This document shows, in pieces, positions 14,909-22,727 of a stretch of DNA of 42,508 nt (the stretch's first letter is position 1; every line of letters begins with the position of its first letter). The notes below the pieces were generated by a model that saw nothing but the letters and a program-made list of their open reading frames with translations, ran no database searches and was not told the DNA's origin. Made by a program: the position numbers and the translations under genes. Source of the DNA: Candidatus Gastranaerophilales bacterium (GTDB lineage Bacteria; Cyanobacteriota; Vampirovibrionia; Gastranaerophilales; Gastranaerophilaceae); assembly GCA_024695865.1 (NCBI GenBank), contig JAILHI010000049.1:1-42508 (forward strand), written 5' to 3'.

Positions 14909-16507
14909 ATGAATGTAAATCCGATTAATGCAGTGTCACAGGTAACAAACAATACTGCAATTCATGCTAAAAAGGAAGTACAGGAAGAACAAGCCTTGCA
15001 GGCCGTTGAAGAACAAGTTACGGCACAGCCCTCCGCAGAACTTTACAGAGCGGCTTTAGGCATTAAAAAACCTGTTCAAAAGCAAGAAGCAGGAAACGAC
15101 GACCCGTACGGAGCAAGAGCATTTTTGGATAATCACCCTGTCTCACCTTTTGTTAAAGGCGAAGACCGAGAAAACCTTATAAACGCAATGGAAAAGGGCA
15201 ACGTCGAAACAAGCAACATCGAAATGCAGTTAGCACTTATTGCCGATGAAAAACTGACACCCCAAACCTTGTCACATTACTGGAAAACAGGTAAAATGTG
15301 CGACCAGATGGAAGCAGATATCGACATGATGTACGATTGCTATGCTAACGGCAAAAAGGTTGAAGATGTCTATGTTCCTAATGTTGCAAACAAAGAAGAA
15401 GGAACAAAGGCTGCAAAAATCGGTGATGTTTTCCAGGTTGAAGGCGAAGACAGAATCTACGTTAAAGACGATGAAGACAAAGCCCACCAGTTAAAAATGG
15501 ATAAAGAAACCTTTATCAAACTTTTCCCGCCCGCACAAAGATTTGCATCGGCACAATATGCAATCGGTGATTGCTACTGCGTTGCAACCTTAAACTCGGT
15601 TATGGAAGAACCTAAAACGAGAATTGCACTCTACGATGCAATCGAACAGGACGGAAACGACATTCACGTTAAATACCCGAACGGAAAAGCGGATTATTTG
15701 GCTAAAAACGGCGAATTAAAACCCGAAACAAATCAAAAAATGGTATTAAGAGGCGCTCAGGGTGTTCGTCTTTTGGAAGATGCTTTCGGTCTTGAACTTC
15801 AGGCACATGCCGAAGATGATTTCAGAACAATAATGCAGCAAAAAATTGCCGATAAAAAAGCACAATATCAAGCAGAAACCGACCCCAGAGAAAAAGCAAT
15901 AATGAAAAAAGACTGGCTCGGTATGCGCCAAAGACTCGCTGATTTTGAAGAATCAATGAAAGACCCGAAAAACAAAACAGTTGTCCTCCGTGACGATTTG
16001 GGCGACAGAATCGCATACAAAGAAGACAGATACGGTATGATGTTTGCACCGTTAAAAGAGGCTCCCGAAAACCGTGACAAAAACGGTGCGCCGAAATTCA
16101 CAACACAAAAAGAATTTTACAGAGGCTCATTAGGCGGATATCAGCATCAGGTAATGAATATGCTTGGTATCGAAGGTAAAATCATGAATACCGAAGATAA
16201 CAAAGAAGAAATTCTTGAATTTCTTAAAGGTGAACCTTCAGGAAAATATATGATTTGCGGCGGCACCTTCCCCGACGGAACAAGAACGGAAAACCCCGTT
16301 GCAAGAGATAAAGGCGTTTATTCTTTCCACGCTTACACACTTGAAGCCGTAAAGGATAATGAAGGCGAATTAAAATTAAGAGCATCTAACCCTTGGAACA
16401 CCGCAGTTGATGCAGACTTATCGGTAGAAGATACAATGAAATTCTTCCAGGTATTTGAAGTCTATGATATCAACTCCTACAAAGGTATCCAAAGACAAGA
16501 TGCCTAA
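14909..16507 (+). CDS. Calpain-like (family C2) cysteine protease
   Basis: A 532-residue protein whose catalytic set fits family C2: oxyanion Gln216 and nucleophile Cys222 in QYAIGDCYCVATL (calpain: QGALGDCW), His474 in SFHAYTLEAV (HAYS) and Asn494 in ASNPWN (RNPWG). Gln to Cys spacing is six, as in calpains, and His to Asn is 20. About 250 residues separate Cys and His, more than in animal calpains, so there is an insertion. No signal peptide or membrane helix is seen; the Asn/Ala/Gln-rich N-terminus (~1-75) may be a leader or linker. Calcium-binding domains are not evident. It is monocistronic, with a TATAAT box, the GAGTAAGTGTAA leader motif and a terminator. Substrate unknown. Confidence 0.75.
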   Translation: MNVNPINAVSQVTNNTAIHAKKEVQEEQALQAVEEQVTAQPSAELYRAALGIKKPVQKQEAGNDDPYGARAFLDNHPVSPFVKGEDRENLINAMEKGNVETSNIEMQLALIADEKLTPQTLSHYWKTGKMCDQMEADIDMMYDCYANGKKVEDVYVPNVANKEEGTKAAKIGDVFQVEGEDRIYVKDDEDKAHQLKMDKETFIKLFPPAQRFASAQYAIGDCYCVATLNSVMEEPKTRIALYDAIEQDGNDIHVKYPNGKADYLAKNGELKPETNQKMVLRGAQGVRLLEDAFGLELQAHAEDDFRTIMQQKIADKKAQYQAETDPREKAIMKKDWLGMRQRLADFEESMKDPKNKTVVLRDDLGDRIAYKEDRYGMMFAPLKEAPENRDKNGAPKFTTQKEFYRGSLGGYQHQVMNMLGIEGKIMNTEDNKEEILEFLKGEPSGKYMICGGTFPDGTRTENPVARDKGVYSFHAYTLEAVKDNEGELKLRASNPWNTAVDADLSVEDTMKFFQVFEVYDINSYKGIQRQDA

Positions 16508-16525
16508 TCGAGAGATGAGTTAACA

Positions 16526-16559
16526 AAAAGAGGAACGATTTTATTGTTCCTCTTTTTTT
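16526..16559 (+). terminator. Terminator of the calpain-like gene
   Basis: agaggaac pairs with gttcctct across a 9-nt loop and is followed by T7. The stem runs into the last codons of the convergent DUF805-like gene. Confidence 0.85.
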
Positions 16560-16993
16560 GTCGGTTTATCTTTAAAACACAGATACGGAAGAAACATCAG
16601 AAGATACATAACACCTAAAATCTTCCATAATTCAGCAATCTGACCGAAAAAGGCTATCGCAAAAATAAAAAGCATCAAAACGGTATAATAAATGATATAT
16701 TGAAGCGGTTTATCCGAAAAACTTTTCGCCCGTCTGAACGAAAAAGTGATATAAACGATAAAAGACCCCGTCAAAAGACATAAAACACACAAAAATAAAA
16801 GAACAACGGGAAAAAACAAAAAATGACTGTTCCCAAGCATTTTGTCCGCCACTGTCAAATAAATAATTCCGCTTAAAACGATTTCCGTAAAAACCAGACA
16901 GGCAAAACAAAAAGAAAAAATCAGAAAAAATCTGAAATAATTTTTTCTCGAAATCATACCGTCAAAAGATAATAATTTATCAACAAGATTCAA
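16541..16993 (-). CDS. DUF805-like membrane protein
   Basis: A 150-residue protein with about four hydrophobic helices. The start LLSFDGMISRKNYFRFFLIF matches the DUF805 entry motif (FxGRxxRxxFW), and FRRAKSFSD replaces the usual RRLHD. The start is a TTG right after the TAG of the small upstream gene, with AGAGG 7 nt before it, so translation is probably coupled. The function of DUF805 proteins is unknown. It is the last of three co-directional genes, two of them DUF805-type. Confidence 0.7.
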   Translation of the reverse strand: MNLVDKLLSFDGMISRKNYFRFFLIFSFCFACLVFTEIVLSGIIYLTVADKMLGNSHFLFFPVVLLFLCVLCLLTGSFIVYITFSFRRAKSFSDKPLQYIIYYTVLMLFIFAIAFFGQIAELWKILGVMYLLMFLPYLCFKDKPTKKEEQ

Positions 16994-17143
16994 CTAATAA
17001 CCTCTGAACTTTCGGTTATAAGTATCATCGGGACGGGCGGAATTTGATAAAACAATCTCAAAATACTCGTTTTTATCAATATCTACACCCATATTTTTTA
17101 TATTAGTTTTTTTCTTAATCTTTTTTTTGGGTTTATTATCCAT
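16994..17143 (-). CDS. Small lysine-rich hypothetical protein (49 residues)
   Basis: MDNKPKKKIKKKTNIK followed by an acidic/aromatic tail. It sits exactly between two DUF805-type genes: its ATG overlaps the end of the upstream one and its TAG touches the TTG of the next. AAGAAG precedes the ATG. The tight packing argues that it is translated; no family is recognised. A longer version could start at 17176 inside the upstream gene. Confidence 0.45.
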   Translation of the reverse strand: MDNKPKKKIKKKTNIKNMGVDIDKNEYFEIVLSNSARPDDTYNRKFRGY

Positions 17144-17663
17144 TTTGCTTCTTAATCTGCATTGACAATTCTTCAATATCTACTTTACCATATTTATTTG
17201 CACTTGCAAAGGAGTTTGAAAAAGCCAAAACAAAAATACCCGCAATAACAAAATAACCGAGAAACATAGTCAATATAGACATTTCGGAAACAAAAAACAT
17301 CAATATCGAAGTAATCCATATCCAATAACAAACACCGGAATAATTCATATCATGCAATCTTCTGACAGCAAGAAGCGAGCCCGAAATAAAAGCCCAGACA
17401 GAAAAGATACCGTAAAAACTAGACAGCAAACACATAACAATAAAAGAAACCATACCAAACATATTAAGATTCTGATGAGGCAAAATCAAACCTCCATCGG
17501 AAGAATATTTTAACCCAAGCACCGTGACCGCTATGAACAAAATAACCGTCAAAAGCATAAGAGAAATCAATGAAGTTACAGCCAAAAAGCACAAAAATTC
17601 TCTTTTTGTTGAACGACCCCGAAAAGAAAAATCACACATAGACTTACAAAACGATGCTATCAT
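17136..17663 (-). CDS. DUF805 family membrane protein
   Basis: A 175-residue inner-membrane protein with four predicted helices. It shows both DUF805 hallmarks: FSFRGRSTKREF at the N-terminus and LLAVRRLHDMNYSG before the third helix. The start at 17663 is set by AGGAG 7 nt upstream; the frame could extend 12 codons to 17699 without a ribosome site. It probably heads a three-gene operon with the small basic protein and the DUF805-like protein. Confidence 0.85.
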   Translation of the reverse strand: MIASFCKSMCDFSFRGRSTKREFLCFLAVTSLISLMLLTVILFIAVTVLGLKYSSDGGLILPHQNLNMFGMVSFIVMCLLSSFYGIFSVWAFISGSLLAVRRLHDMNYSGVCYWIWITSILMFFVSEMSILTMFLGYFVIAGIFVLAFSNSFASANKYGKVDIEELSMQIKKQNG

Positions 17664-17762
17664 ATATAATCTCCTATATTGAGTAATCGCCGAAACCAAT
17701 GCTTGATAAAATATTCTTGACCCTTATTTATATAGTACCCGTTTTTTCTTTTTTTAATCACC

Positions 17763-17784
17763 AAAAACACTATCAGTGTGATAG
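17763..17784 (-). terminator. Weak terminator or operator (ctatca-gtg-tgatag)
   Basis: Perfect inverted repeat of 6-bp arms at 17770-17784. On the minus strand it is followed by TGTTTTT, so it could end the 353-residue gene's transcript. It also lies upstream of the DUF805 operon and could be a regulator site. Confidence 0.35.
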
Positions 17785-17835
17785 ATTAAAAAGATAAAAA
17801 CACAAATAGTGTCCAAATGACAATATAAAAAATTA

Positions 17836-18897
17836 TCAAAAAAGGTTTTTAAATTTTTCCGTCAAAACAACTTCCCAATCAATCGTAAAAGGCGGAATGG
17901 TGGGATAAATACCGTTTACGGTAATATAGTTATCGGGAGAATGATAATCCTGCTTAAACGGCAGATACTTTTTATCGATAAGATTTTTATTAATATAAGT
18001 CAGCGCAACGGCGCTCGAAACTTCTCTTTTCATATATTTACATTTGCAGCCGTTATAAGTTTCGCCTCTTATATTATTTCTTGCAACCAAAACAAAGTTT
18101 TCTTCAACCTGTTTAAGCAAATCATTTAACCATATAAGTCTTTCGGTATCATCAAGTCTTATTACTATTGAAAAGCCTGTAAGATTATCTGAATATTTCA
18201 GTATTTGAGGGATAGTTTCAATTTCCGTGCCTGCCGTATCGGATTTGAGATAGATTTTTTTATTAAGCAAATTTAATTTCTGCAAAGTCTTACCCAAATC
18301 ATGAACCTTATTTTCAAATTCATACATACCCGAATTATCCAGAGAATACTTATCGGTGGCAAGACAACCCTGTTCAAAGTTAAAAAACGGATTGTTCTTC
18401 ACAAGATGGTCTGCCGATGAAATATAGCAGTCAAAAGCATAAACGTTCTTTTTAAACAATTTTGAAAGACTGTCCTCAAAGATATCAACGCCCAAAACGC
18501 CATAATTGTAAATAAGACCGTAAGAAACAATCGCATCGGCATTTTCAAGTGCCGCATCGGGAATGATAAACGCATCCTGAGATGTTCTGATAAAATTAAC
18601 GGGGTTATTATTTACTTTTACCTTATAAACCAACAATCTCGGCAACAAAAGGCTATACATCTTACAATAACAACTGTCTGCCTTTTCAATAGGGCTGACA
18701 TAAGGTAAATACATATCATCGGACTTAACATTTGCATTACAGTTATCATCACAGGTCTGAAAATTATCGGTACAATACTGAACGGATTTTTTAAAACTAA
18801 AAATGTCAAAATTGTATATACAAAGTTTTACTGCAACAAACAAAAGCAATAAAGCAAAAATACAAATAACAATTTTAAAACCTTTTGAAAAATTCAT
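17836..18897 (-). CDS. Membrane-anchored protein with FkbM-methyltransferase-like features
   Basis: A 353-residue protein with one N-terminal membrane helix (~8-27) and the rest probably outside. The middle contains VSYGLIYNYGVLGVDIFEDSL, then NVYAFDCY and IYLKSDTAGTEIETIPQIL. These resemble the SAM-site and the K-x-D-x-x-G-x-E motif of FkbM/METTL-type methyltransferases, though the residues are imperfect, so activity is doubtful. An N-terminal Cys-rich patch (CTDNFQTCDDNCN) may form disulphides. The ATG follows TTGACA-17-TAAAAT by 6 nt with no Shine-Dalgarno, so it is leaderless. Confidence 0.65.
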   Translation of the reverse strand: MNFSKGFKIVICIFALLLLFVAVKLCIYNFDIFSFKKSVQYCTDNFQTCDDNCNANVKSDDMYLPYVSPIEKADSCYCKMYSLLLPRLLVYKVKVNNNPVNFIRTSQDAFIIPDAALENADAIVSYGLIYNYGVLGVDIFEDSLSKLFKKNVYAFDCYISSADHLVKNNPFFNFEQGCLATDKYSLDNSGMYEFENKVHDLGKTLQKLNLLNKKIYLKSDTAGTEIETIPQILKYSDNLTGFSIVIRLDDTERLIWLNDLLKQVEENFVLVARNNIRGETYNGCKCKYMKREVSSAVALTYINKNLIDKKYLPFKQDYHSPDNYITVNGIYPTIPPFTIDWEVVLTEKFKNLF

Positions 18898-18903
18898 AAA
18901 AAA

Positions 18904-18932
18904 ATTTTATGAAAAATCAACATATTTGTCAA
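18904..18932 (-). promoter_or_regulatory. Sigma70-type promoter, leaderless
   Basis: On the minus strand, TTGACA (18932-18927), a 17-nt spacer and TAAAAT (18909-18904), then six bases before the ATG at 18897. Confidence 0.75.
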
Positions 18933-19020
18933 ACGGCAGAAAATAAATTTTTCTTGCTATAAGCGAAGTTTCTTGATAAAATAAAGAATTATAAAGTATT
19001 ACAAATAAAAAAAGGAGAAA

Positions 19021-19545
19021 ATTATCAGCAAAGATTTTAACCAGAGCAATTCACTGCTCAATGAACACATCACTTCAAAGGAAGTAAGATTAATCGACGA
19101 CGAAGGTAATAACCACGGCGTTGTTGCAACATCAAAAGCATTACTGATGGCACAGGATAAGGATTTGGATTTGGTAGTTGTTTCACCGAATCAGGAACCG
19201 CCCGTAGCAAAAATTCTGGACTACGGCAAGTACAAATATGAAATGGCAAAAAGAGCCAAAGAAGCAAAAAAGAAACAAAAAGTTGTTGAAATTAAAGAAA
19301 TCAAAATTAGATATAAAATTGACGTTCACGACTACAATGTAAGAATTAAAAATATCAAAAAGTTTCTTGCTGACGGCAACAAGGTTAAAATTGTCGTAAT
19401 GTTAAGAGGTCGTGAAATGCAGCACAGCCAACTTGCCTACGATTTGGCAGAAAGATTTTTAACCGATTTGCAGGATGTTAAAATGACAGTTGAAAGAAAA
19501 CCGTCGCTTGAAGGCAGAAACGTAATTACGATTTTGGCACCGTAG
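19021..19545 (+). CDS. infC: Translation initiation factor IF-3, non-AUG start
   Basis: A 174-residue IF-3 that binds the 30S subunit and proofreads start codons. The N-domain reads ISKDFNQSNSLLNEHITSKE, then VRLIDDEGN; the linker KRAKEAKKKQKVVEIKEIKI and C-domain (IKNIKKFLADGNKVKIVVML) follow. The first in-frame ATG (19147) would delete about 42 residues of N-domain. I start at ATT 19021 because ATT-ATC-AGC-AAA-GAT-TTT corresponds to the (M)ISKDF start of Bacillus IF-3, which also uses AUU; ATC at 19024 is better spaced from GGAG (19014-19017). Either way this is the known self-limiting infC start. A terminator follows directly, so rpmI and rplT are not attached. Confidence 0.92.
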   Translation: MISKDFNQSNSLLNEHITSKEVRLIDDEGNNHGVVATSKALLMAQDKDLDLVVVSPNQEPPVAKILDYGKYKYEMAKRAKEAKKKQKVVEIKEIKIRYKIDVHDYNVRIKNIKKFLADGNKVKIVVMLRGREMQHSQLAYDLAERFLTDLQDVKMTVERKPSLEGRNVITILAP

Positions 19546-19565
19546 CAAAAAGAAAAATTCATTTT

Positions 19566-19603
19566 AAAAAAGACACTAATCATACAGATGGTGTCTTTTT
19601 TTT
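19566..19603 (+). terminator. Terminator of infC
   Basis: aaaagacac pairs with gtgtctttt across a 14-nt loop, followed by a T-run ending near 19603. Confidence 0.75.
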
Positions 19604-19623
19604 AGTAAAAACATGACAAAGTC

Positions 19624-19651
19624 TTGAAGTTTAATATTGACGTGTTAAAAT
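19624..19651 (+). promoter_or_regulatory. Promoter of the ycf23 homologue
   Basis: TTGAAG (19624-19629), a 16-nt spacer and TAAAAT (19646-19651); a normal leader with AAGGAG before the ATG follows. Confidence 0.55.
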
Positions 19652-19676
19652 TTTGTTAAAAAAAAGGAGAACAATT

Positions 19677-20447
19677 ATGCATAGAATTTCAACATTTAAA
19701 GAAGCAATGTCAATGAGAAAAGCAGTAAAAATTATTGCAGGCATTGATAATTTTGATATGAACAGAGTAAGAAACGTTGTTGAAGCAGCAACGCAAGGCG
19801 GCGCACACGCAGTAGATATTTGCTTTAACAAAGAAATCTTCGACATGGCAAGAGAAATCACAAATCTTCCGATTTTTGTTTCTTCCGTTGTACCGTCAGA
19901 ATTGGCAACAGCGGCAGAATGGGGCGCTGACGCAATCGAACTCGGCAACTACGATGCACTTACAAGAAGCGGCAGATTAATGACGGCTGATGAAGTTTGG
20001 AACCTTGCTCGTGAAACAAGAACTTTGTTAAACGGCAAAGAAGTCTTCTTCTGTGTTACAATCCCCGGTCACATTTCATGTTCGGAACAAATTGAACTCG
20101 CTCACAAATTAGAATCAATCCACGTTGATTTAATTCAGACAGAAGGTTCAATGACTTCAGAACATCACTTCACAGGTTCAATGGGCTTGGTAGAAACTGC
20201 AATGAGAACAATGGCTAACACGATGGAACTTTCAGCAAATATCGAATCAATCCCCGTTATGACGGCAAGCGGTATTTCGGTTAAGACAATCGCTATGGCA
20301 TTCTCGGCAGGCGCTTGCGCAGTCGGCGTAGGTTCCGCAGTAAACAAATGCGATTCTTTAATCGCTATGATTGCAACAGTAAGAAGCCTTATCGAAGCAT
20401 CTTCAAAATGGTCTTACAACTGTTCAAGAGAAACTCTTAACGTTTAA
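19677..20447 (+). CDS. ycf23: Ycf23 / DUF561 family protein
   Basis: A 256-residue protein of the DUF561/Ycf23 family, a TIM-barrel-like family known mainly from cyanobacteria and algal plastids, function unproven. The opening MHRISTFKEAMSMRKAVKII then AGIDNFD is characteristic, followed by GGAHAVDICFNKEI and VSSVVPSELATAAEWGADAIELGNYD. Late motifs VMTASGISVKT and GACAVGVGSAVN look like a barrel phosphate-binding site. The start at 19677 has AAGGAG 7 nt upstream; the frame to 19653 would begin in the A-rich leader. It is monocistronic, with a strong terminator. Confidence 0.9.
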   Translation: MHRISTFKEAMSMRKAVKIIAGIDNFDMNRVRNVVEAATQGGAHAVDICFNKEIFDMAREITNLPIFVSSVVPSELATAAEWGADAIELGNYDALTRSGRLMTADEVWNLARETRTLLNGKEVFFCVTIPGHISCSEQIELAHKLESIHVDLIQTEGSMTSEHHFTGSMGLVETAMRTMANTMELSANIESIPVMTASGISVKTIAMAFSAGACAVGVGSAVNKCDSLIAMIATVRSLIEASSKWSYNCSRETLNV

Positions 20448-20455
20448 TTAAAACT

Positions 20456-20492
20456 CAAAAAGGATATACCTTCGGGTATATCCTTTTTTTTT
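20456..20492 (+). terminator. Strong terminator with UUCG tetraloop
   Basis: aaaggatatacc-ttcg-ggtatatccttt, a C(UUCG)G-capped 12-bp stem followed by a T-run. It ends the ycf23 transcript. Confidence 0.92.
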
Positions 20493-20529
20493 ATAATTTA
20501 ACCGTTAATTACAGCAAAATCTTCAAACA

Positions 20530-20721
20530 CGTCATTACGAGGGCTCTGCCCGAAGTAATCCCTAAAAAAGATTGCCACGCTCACTTTGCCGTCTTGGATT
20601 TTGTTTCACAAAAAGCACTTGTTCGCTTCACTACTTTGACACTCACTTTGCTTTTTGCTATTTCGGCTTTTCCTCGTTTCTCTCGGTCAGCCTACACAAA
20701 ATCCGCTCGCTCGCAATGACG
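20530..20721. repeat. Composite repeat: REP-like ends around a GATTTTG element
   Basis: The left end cgtcattacgag and right end ctcgcaatgacg are near-inverse copies of the gtcattgcgag motif. Between them, 20597-20703 begins gattttg and ends caaaatc and is a diverged, inverted relative of 115-235. The segment is open in one frame and artificially extends the next gene's reading frame, but has no gene of its own. Confidence 0.65.
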
Positions 20722-20766
20722 AACGAAAAAACTTTTTGTAGCAAAAAATACCTTATATTTGGAAGA

Positions 20767-21786
20767 ATGAATTACAATTTTAACTGCGACATTAAATATA
20801 AAGATATGAAAGCGGAGGATATATTTTTATCCCTTGACAGACTTACCCGCTTTAAAAACCCCGAGATAAAATATCGTCGGGTTTTTTACGATATTATACT
20901 CAAATATATAATGACACCGTCAATTTCAAAGCACAAACTCGATGAAAAAAATGCCGCTTTTATAGTAAATATCGTTGAAAGAATCTGGAACAATTCCGTA
21001 AAAAAAATCTTTCCGAAATCAAATGCGGAATGTTTTACACTAAAAGATTTAGACAGCCTGCAATACAGTATTACAGACGAATACACGCAGGAACTTATGG
21101 GAGCAAAGTTAAATATCGCAGATATTTTAAACAGTGATATTACAACAAAAATGCCGTTAAACTTAATTTTTATCAAAAAATTATTTAATGAATACCAATC
21201 AAACAAAAATATTGCCGAAGCGGGAAAAATAATCAGAAACAAGTTTGCGACACTTTTTCCGATTGAAAAACTGATTTTGACAGAAGGAATAACAGAAGAA
21301 ATTTTATTGCCCAAATTCAGCGAAATTCTTGGATATAACTTCAATCAAAACGGCATTTATATTCTGGCGACAGGCGGCAAAAGCAAAGTTTTGAGCATTT
21401 ATGCGGAATTAAAATACATTTTAAACATACCCGTTTTTGTTCTGCTTGATAACGATGCAGAGCCTGTTTACAACGACGTTTTGTCGGTAATTCGTCCGCA
21501 GGACAGAGCCTATCTTATTAAATCGGGTGAATTTGAAGATATTTTATCAAAGGACTTAATTTTAAAATCTTTCAAAGAAATGAATTACGATATCCAGCCT
21601 CCGACACAAGAAGAATTATCGGCTAAAAACAACACCTGCAAGTCTTTGGACATAATATGGAAATCAAGAGGCTTGGGCGAATTCAGAAAAGCACCCTTTG
21701 CAAAAGCCGTTTACAACTGTCTTAATAACCCGTCCTTTGCGACAGAAGAAATTTACAATATCATAAACGGCATAAAAAATCTTTAA
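20767..21786 (+). CDS. Stand-alone TOPRIM-domain protein (OLD-nuclease-like)
   Basis: A 339-residue cytoplasmic protein. Residues ~168-250 form a TOPRIM fold like that of OLD-family nucleases: the acidic Glu173 in LILTEGITEEILLP, GGKSKVLSIYAEL, and the DxD pair Asp228/Asp230 in VLLDNDAE. The ABC-type ATPase half of OLD proteins is absent; the N-terminal ~165 residues are helical and not recognised. It may cleave or nick nucleic acid; related proteins occur in phage defence, but a partner gene is not visible here. The ATG at 20767 is chosen because the upstream frame is repeat DNA; the ribosome site is weak. It overlaps the convergent prenyltransferase gene by 4 bp. Confidence 0.7.
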   Translation: MNYNFNCDIKYKDMKAEDIFLSLDRLTRFKNPEIKYRRVFYDIILKYIMTPSISKHKLDEKNAAFIVNIVERIWNNSVKKIFPKSNAECFTLKDLDSLQYSITDEYTQELMGAKLNIADILNSDITTKMPLNLIFIKKLFNEYQSNKNIAEAGKIIRNKFATLFPIEKLILTEGITEEILLPKFSEILGYNFNQNGIYILATGGKSKVLSIYAELKYILNIPVFVLLDNDAEPVYNDVLSVIRPQDRAYLIKSGEFEDILSKDLILKSFKEMNYDIQPPTQEELSAKNNTCKSLDIIWKSRGLGEFRKAPFAKAVYNCLNNPSFATEEIYNIINGIKNL

Positions 21787-22649
21787 AAAATAATTACAAA
21801 AATAAACGTAACAAGATAAAACAATATGAAAAACAACAAGGGTTTATCTTTTTTAAACAAATGCAACGGGTCGTCATCATCGAGTTTTGTATCCGACAAA
21901 AATAACAAACGGTAAATAATCAAAGTAAAAGGAATTACCGTAATATACAAATATTCCGTTCCCGCCCTCATAATAGTTGTTTTATCGAGCATATAAGTAA
22001 TATAAAAGGACACGGAAAGAACGGCATTAATAATAATAAATTTACTTATTTCCTGTTCGGAAATGCCTTTAAGAGAGGCCCTTTCCTCATTTTGAGCGGT
22101 TAAGAGTTTTAATTCAAGACGCCGTTTTGTAAAGGTAAAAAACATCGATATGAAAAAGGTCATAAGAATTACCAAAGGCGAAGGTATAACCGATATTGCA
22201 AAACAACCCGCCAAAATTCTCAATATAAAACCGAGCGCAATACAGGTTGCATCAACAAGAAATACGTCCTTTAACTTAAAAGAATAAATGATATTCAGCA
22301 AAAAATACACAAGAACCGAATACATACATAATTTGTTGAAGCCCGTAATCAAAATACTTGTAATCAAAAGAAAAAGCATAAGCAAAACGGCAGCGGTTTT
22401 GGAAATTTCCCCGCTTGCAATCGGTCTTTTTGACTTAATGGGGTGTTTCTTGTCCTTATCGATATCCACAAGGTCGTTCATAACATACACGGCGGACGAA
22501 ACAAAACAAAAGCCGAGTACCGCCGTAAGTGCCATCAAAAACAATTTAGGATTAAATATATTCAACGAAAAAATGAGCGGCACAAGAACCACAAGATTCT
22601 TTACGTAGTGTTTGATTTTTAAAGTTTTAATTATGCCGGCTAAAATCAT
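21783..22649 (-). CDS. UbiA-family prenyltransferase, decaprenyl-phosphate phosphoribosyltransferase-like
   Basis: A 288-residue inner-membrane protein with about eight or nine helices. The first Asp-rich motif is NDLVDIDKDKKHPIKSKRPI (then ASGEIS), and the second is the YSFKLKDVFLVDA segment. HP-x-K-x-x-RPIASG is typical of the 5-phosphoribosyl-1-pyrophosphate:polyprenyl-phosphate subgroup (DprE pathway) rather than ubiquinone or haem enzymes. It would attach a phosphopentose to polyprenyl phosphate, making a lipid-linked sugar donor. The GT2 and GT-C-like genes upstream fit that. The DprE1/DprE2 epimerase genes are not in the window. Confidence 0.8.
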   Translation of the reverse strand: MILAGIIKTLKIKHYVKNLVVLVPLIFSLNIFNPKLFLMALTAVLGFCFVSSAVYVMNDLVDIDKDKKHPIKSKRPIASGEISKTAAVLLMLFLLITSILITGFNKLCMYSVLVYFLLNIIYSFKLKDVFLVDATCIALGFILRILAGCFAISVIPSPLVILMTFFISMFFTFTKRRLELKLLTAQNEERASLKGISEQEISKFIIINAVLSVSFYITYMLDKTTIMRAGTEYLYITVIPFTLIIYRLLFLSDTKLDDDDPLHLFKKDKPLLFFILFYLVTFIFVIIF

Positions 22650-22727
22650 TTTGCAATATTTCGGGTTTCTTTACGAATTTAATGATAAATCAAAAACATT
22701 GAGATTTAAACAAATATTTTATTTCTA

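Noticed and set aside
20572-20766. Upstream extension of the TOPRIM gene
   Set aside because: It is composed of the composite repeat; no ribosome site and no homology, so the ATG at 20767 is preferred.
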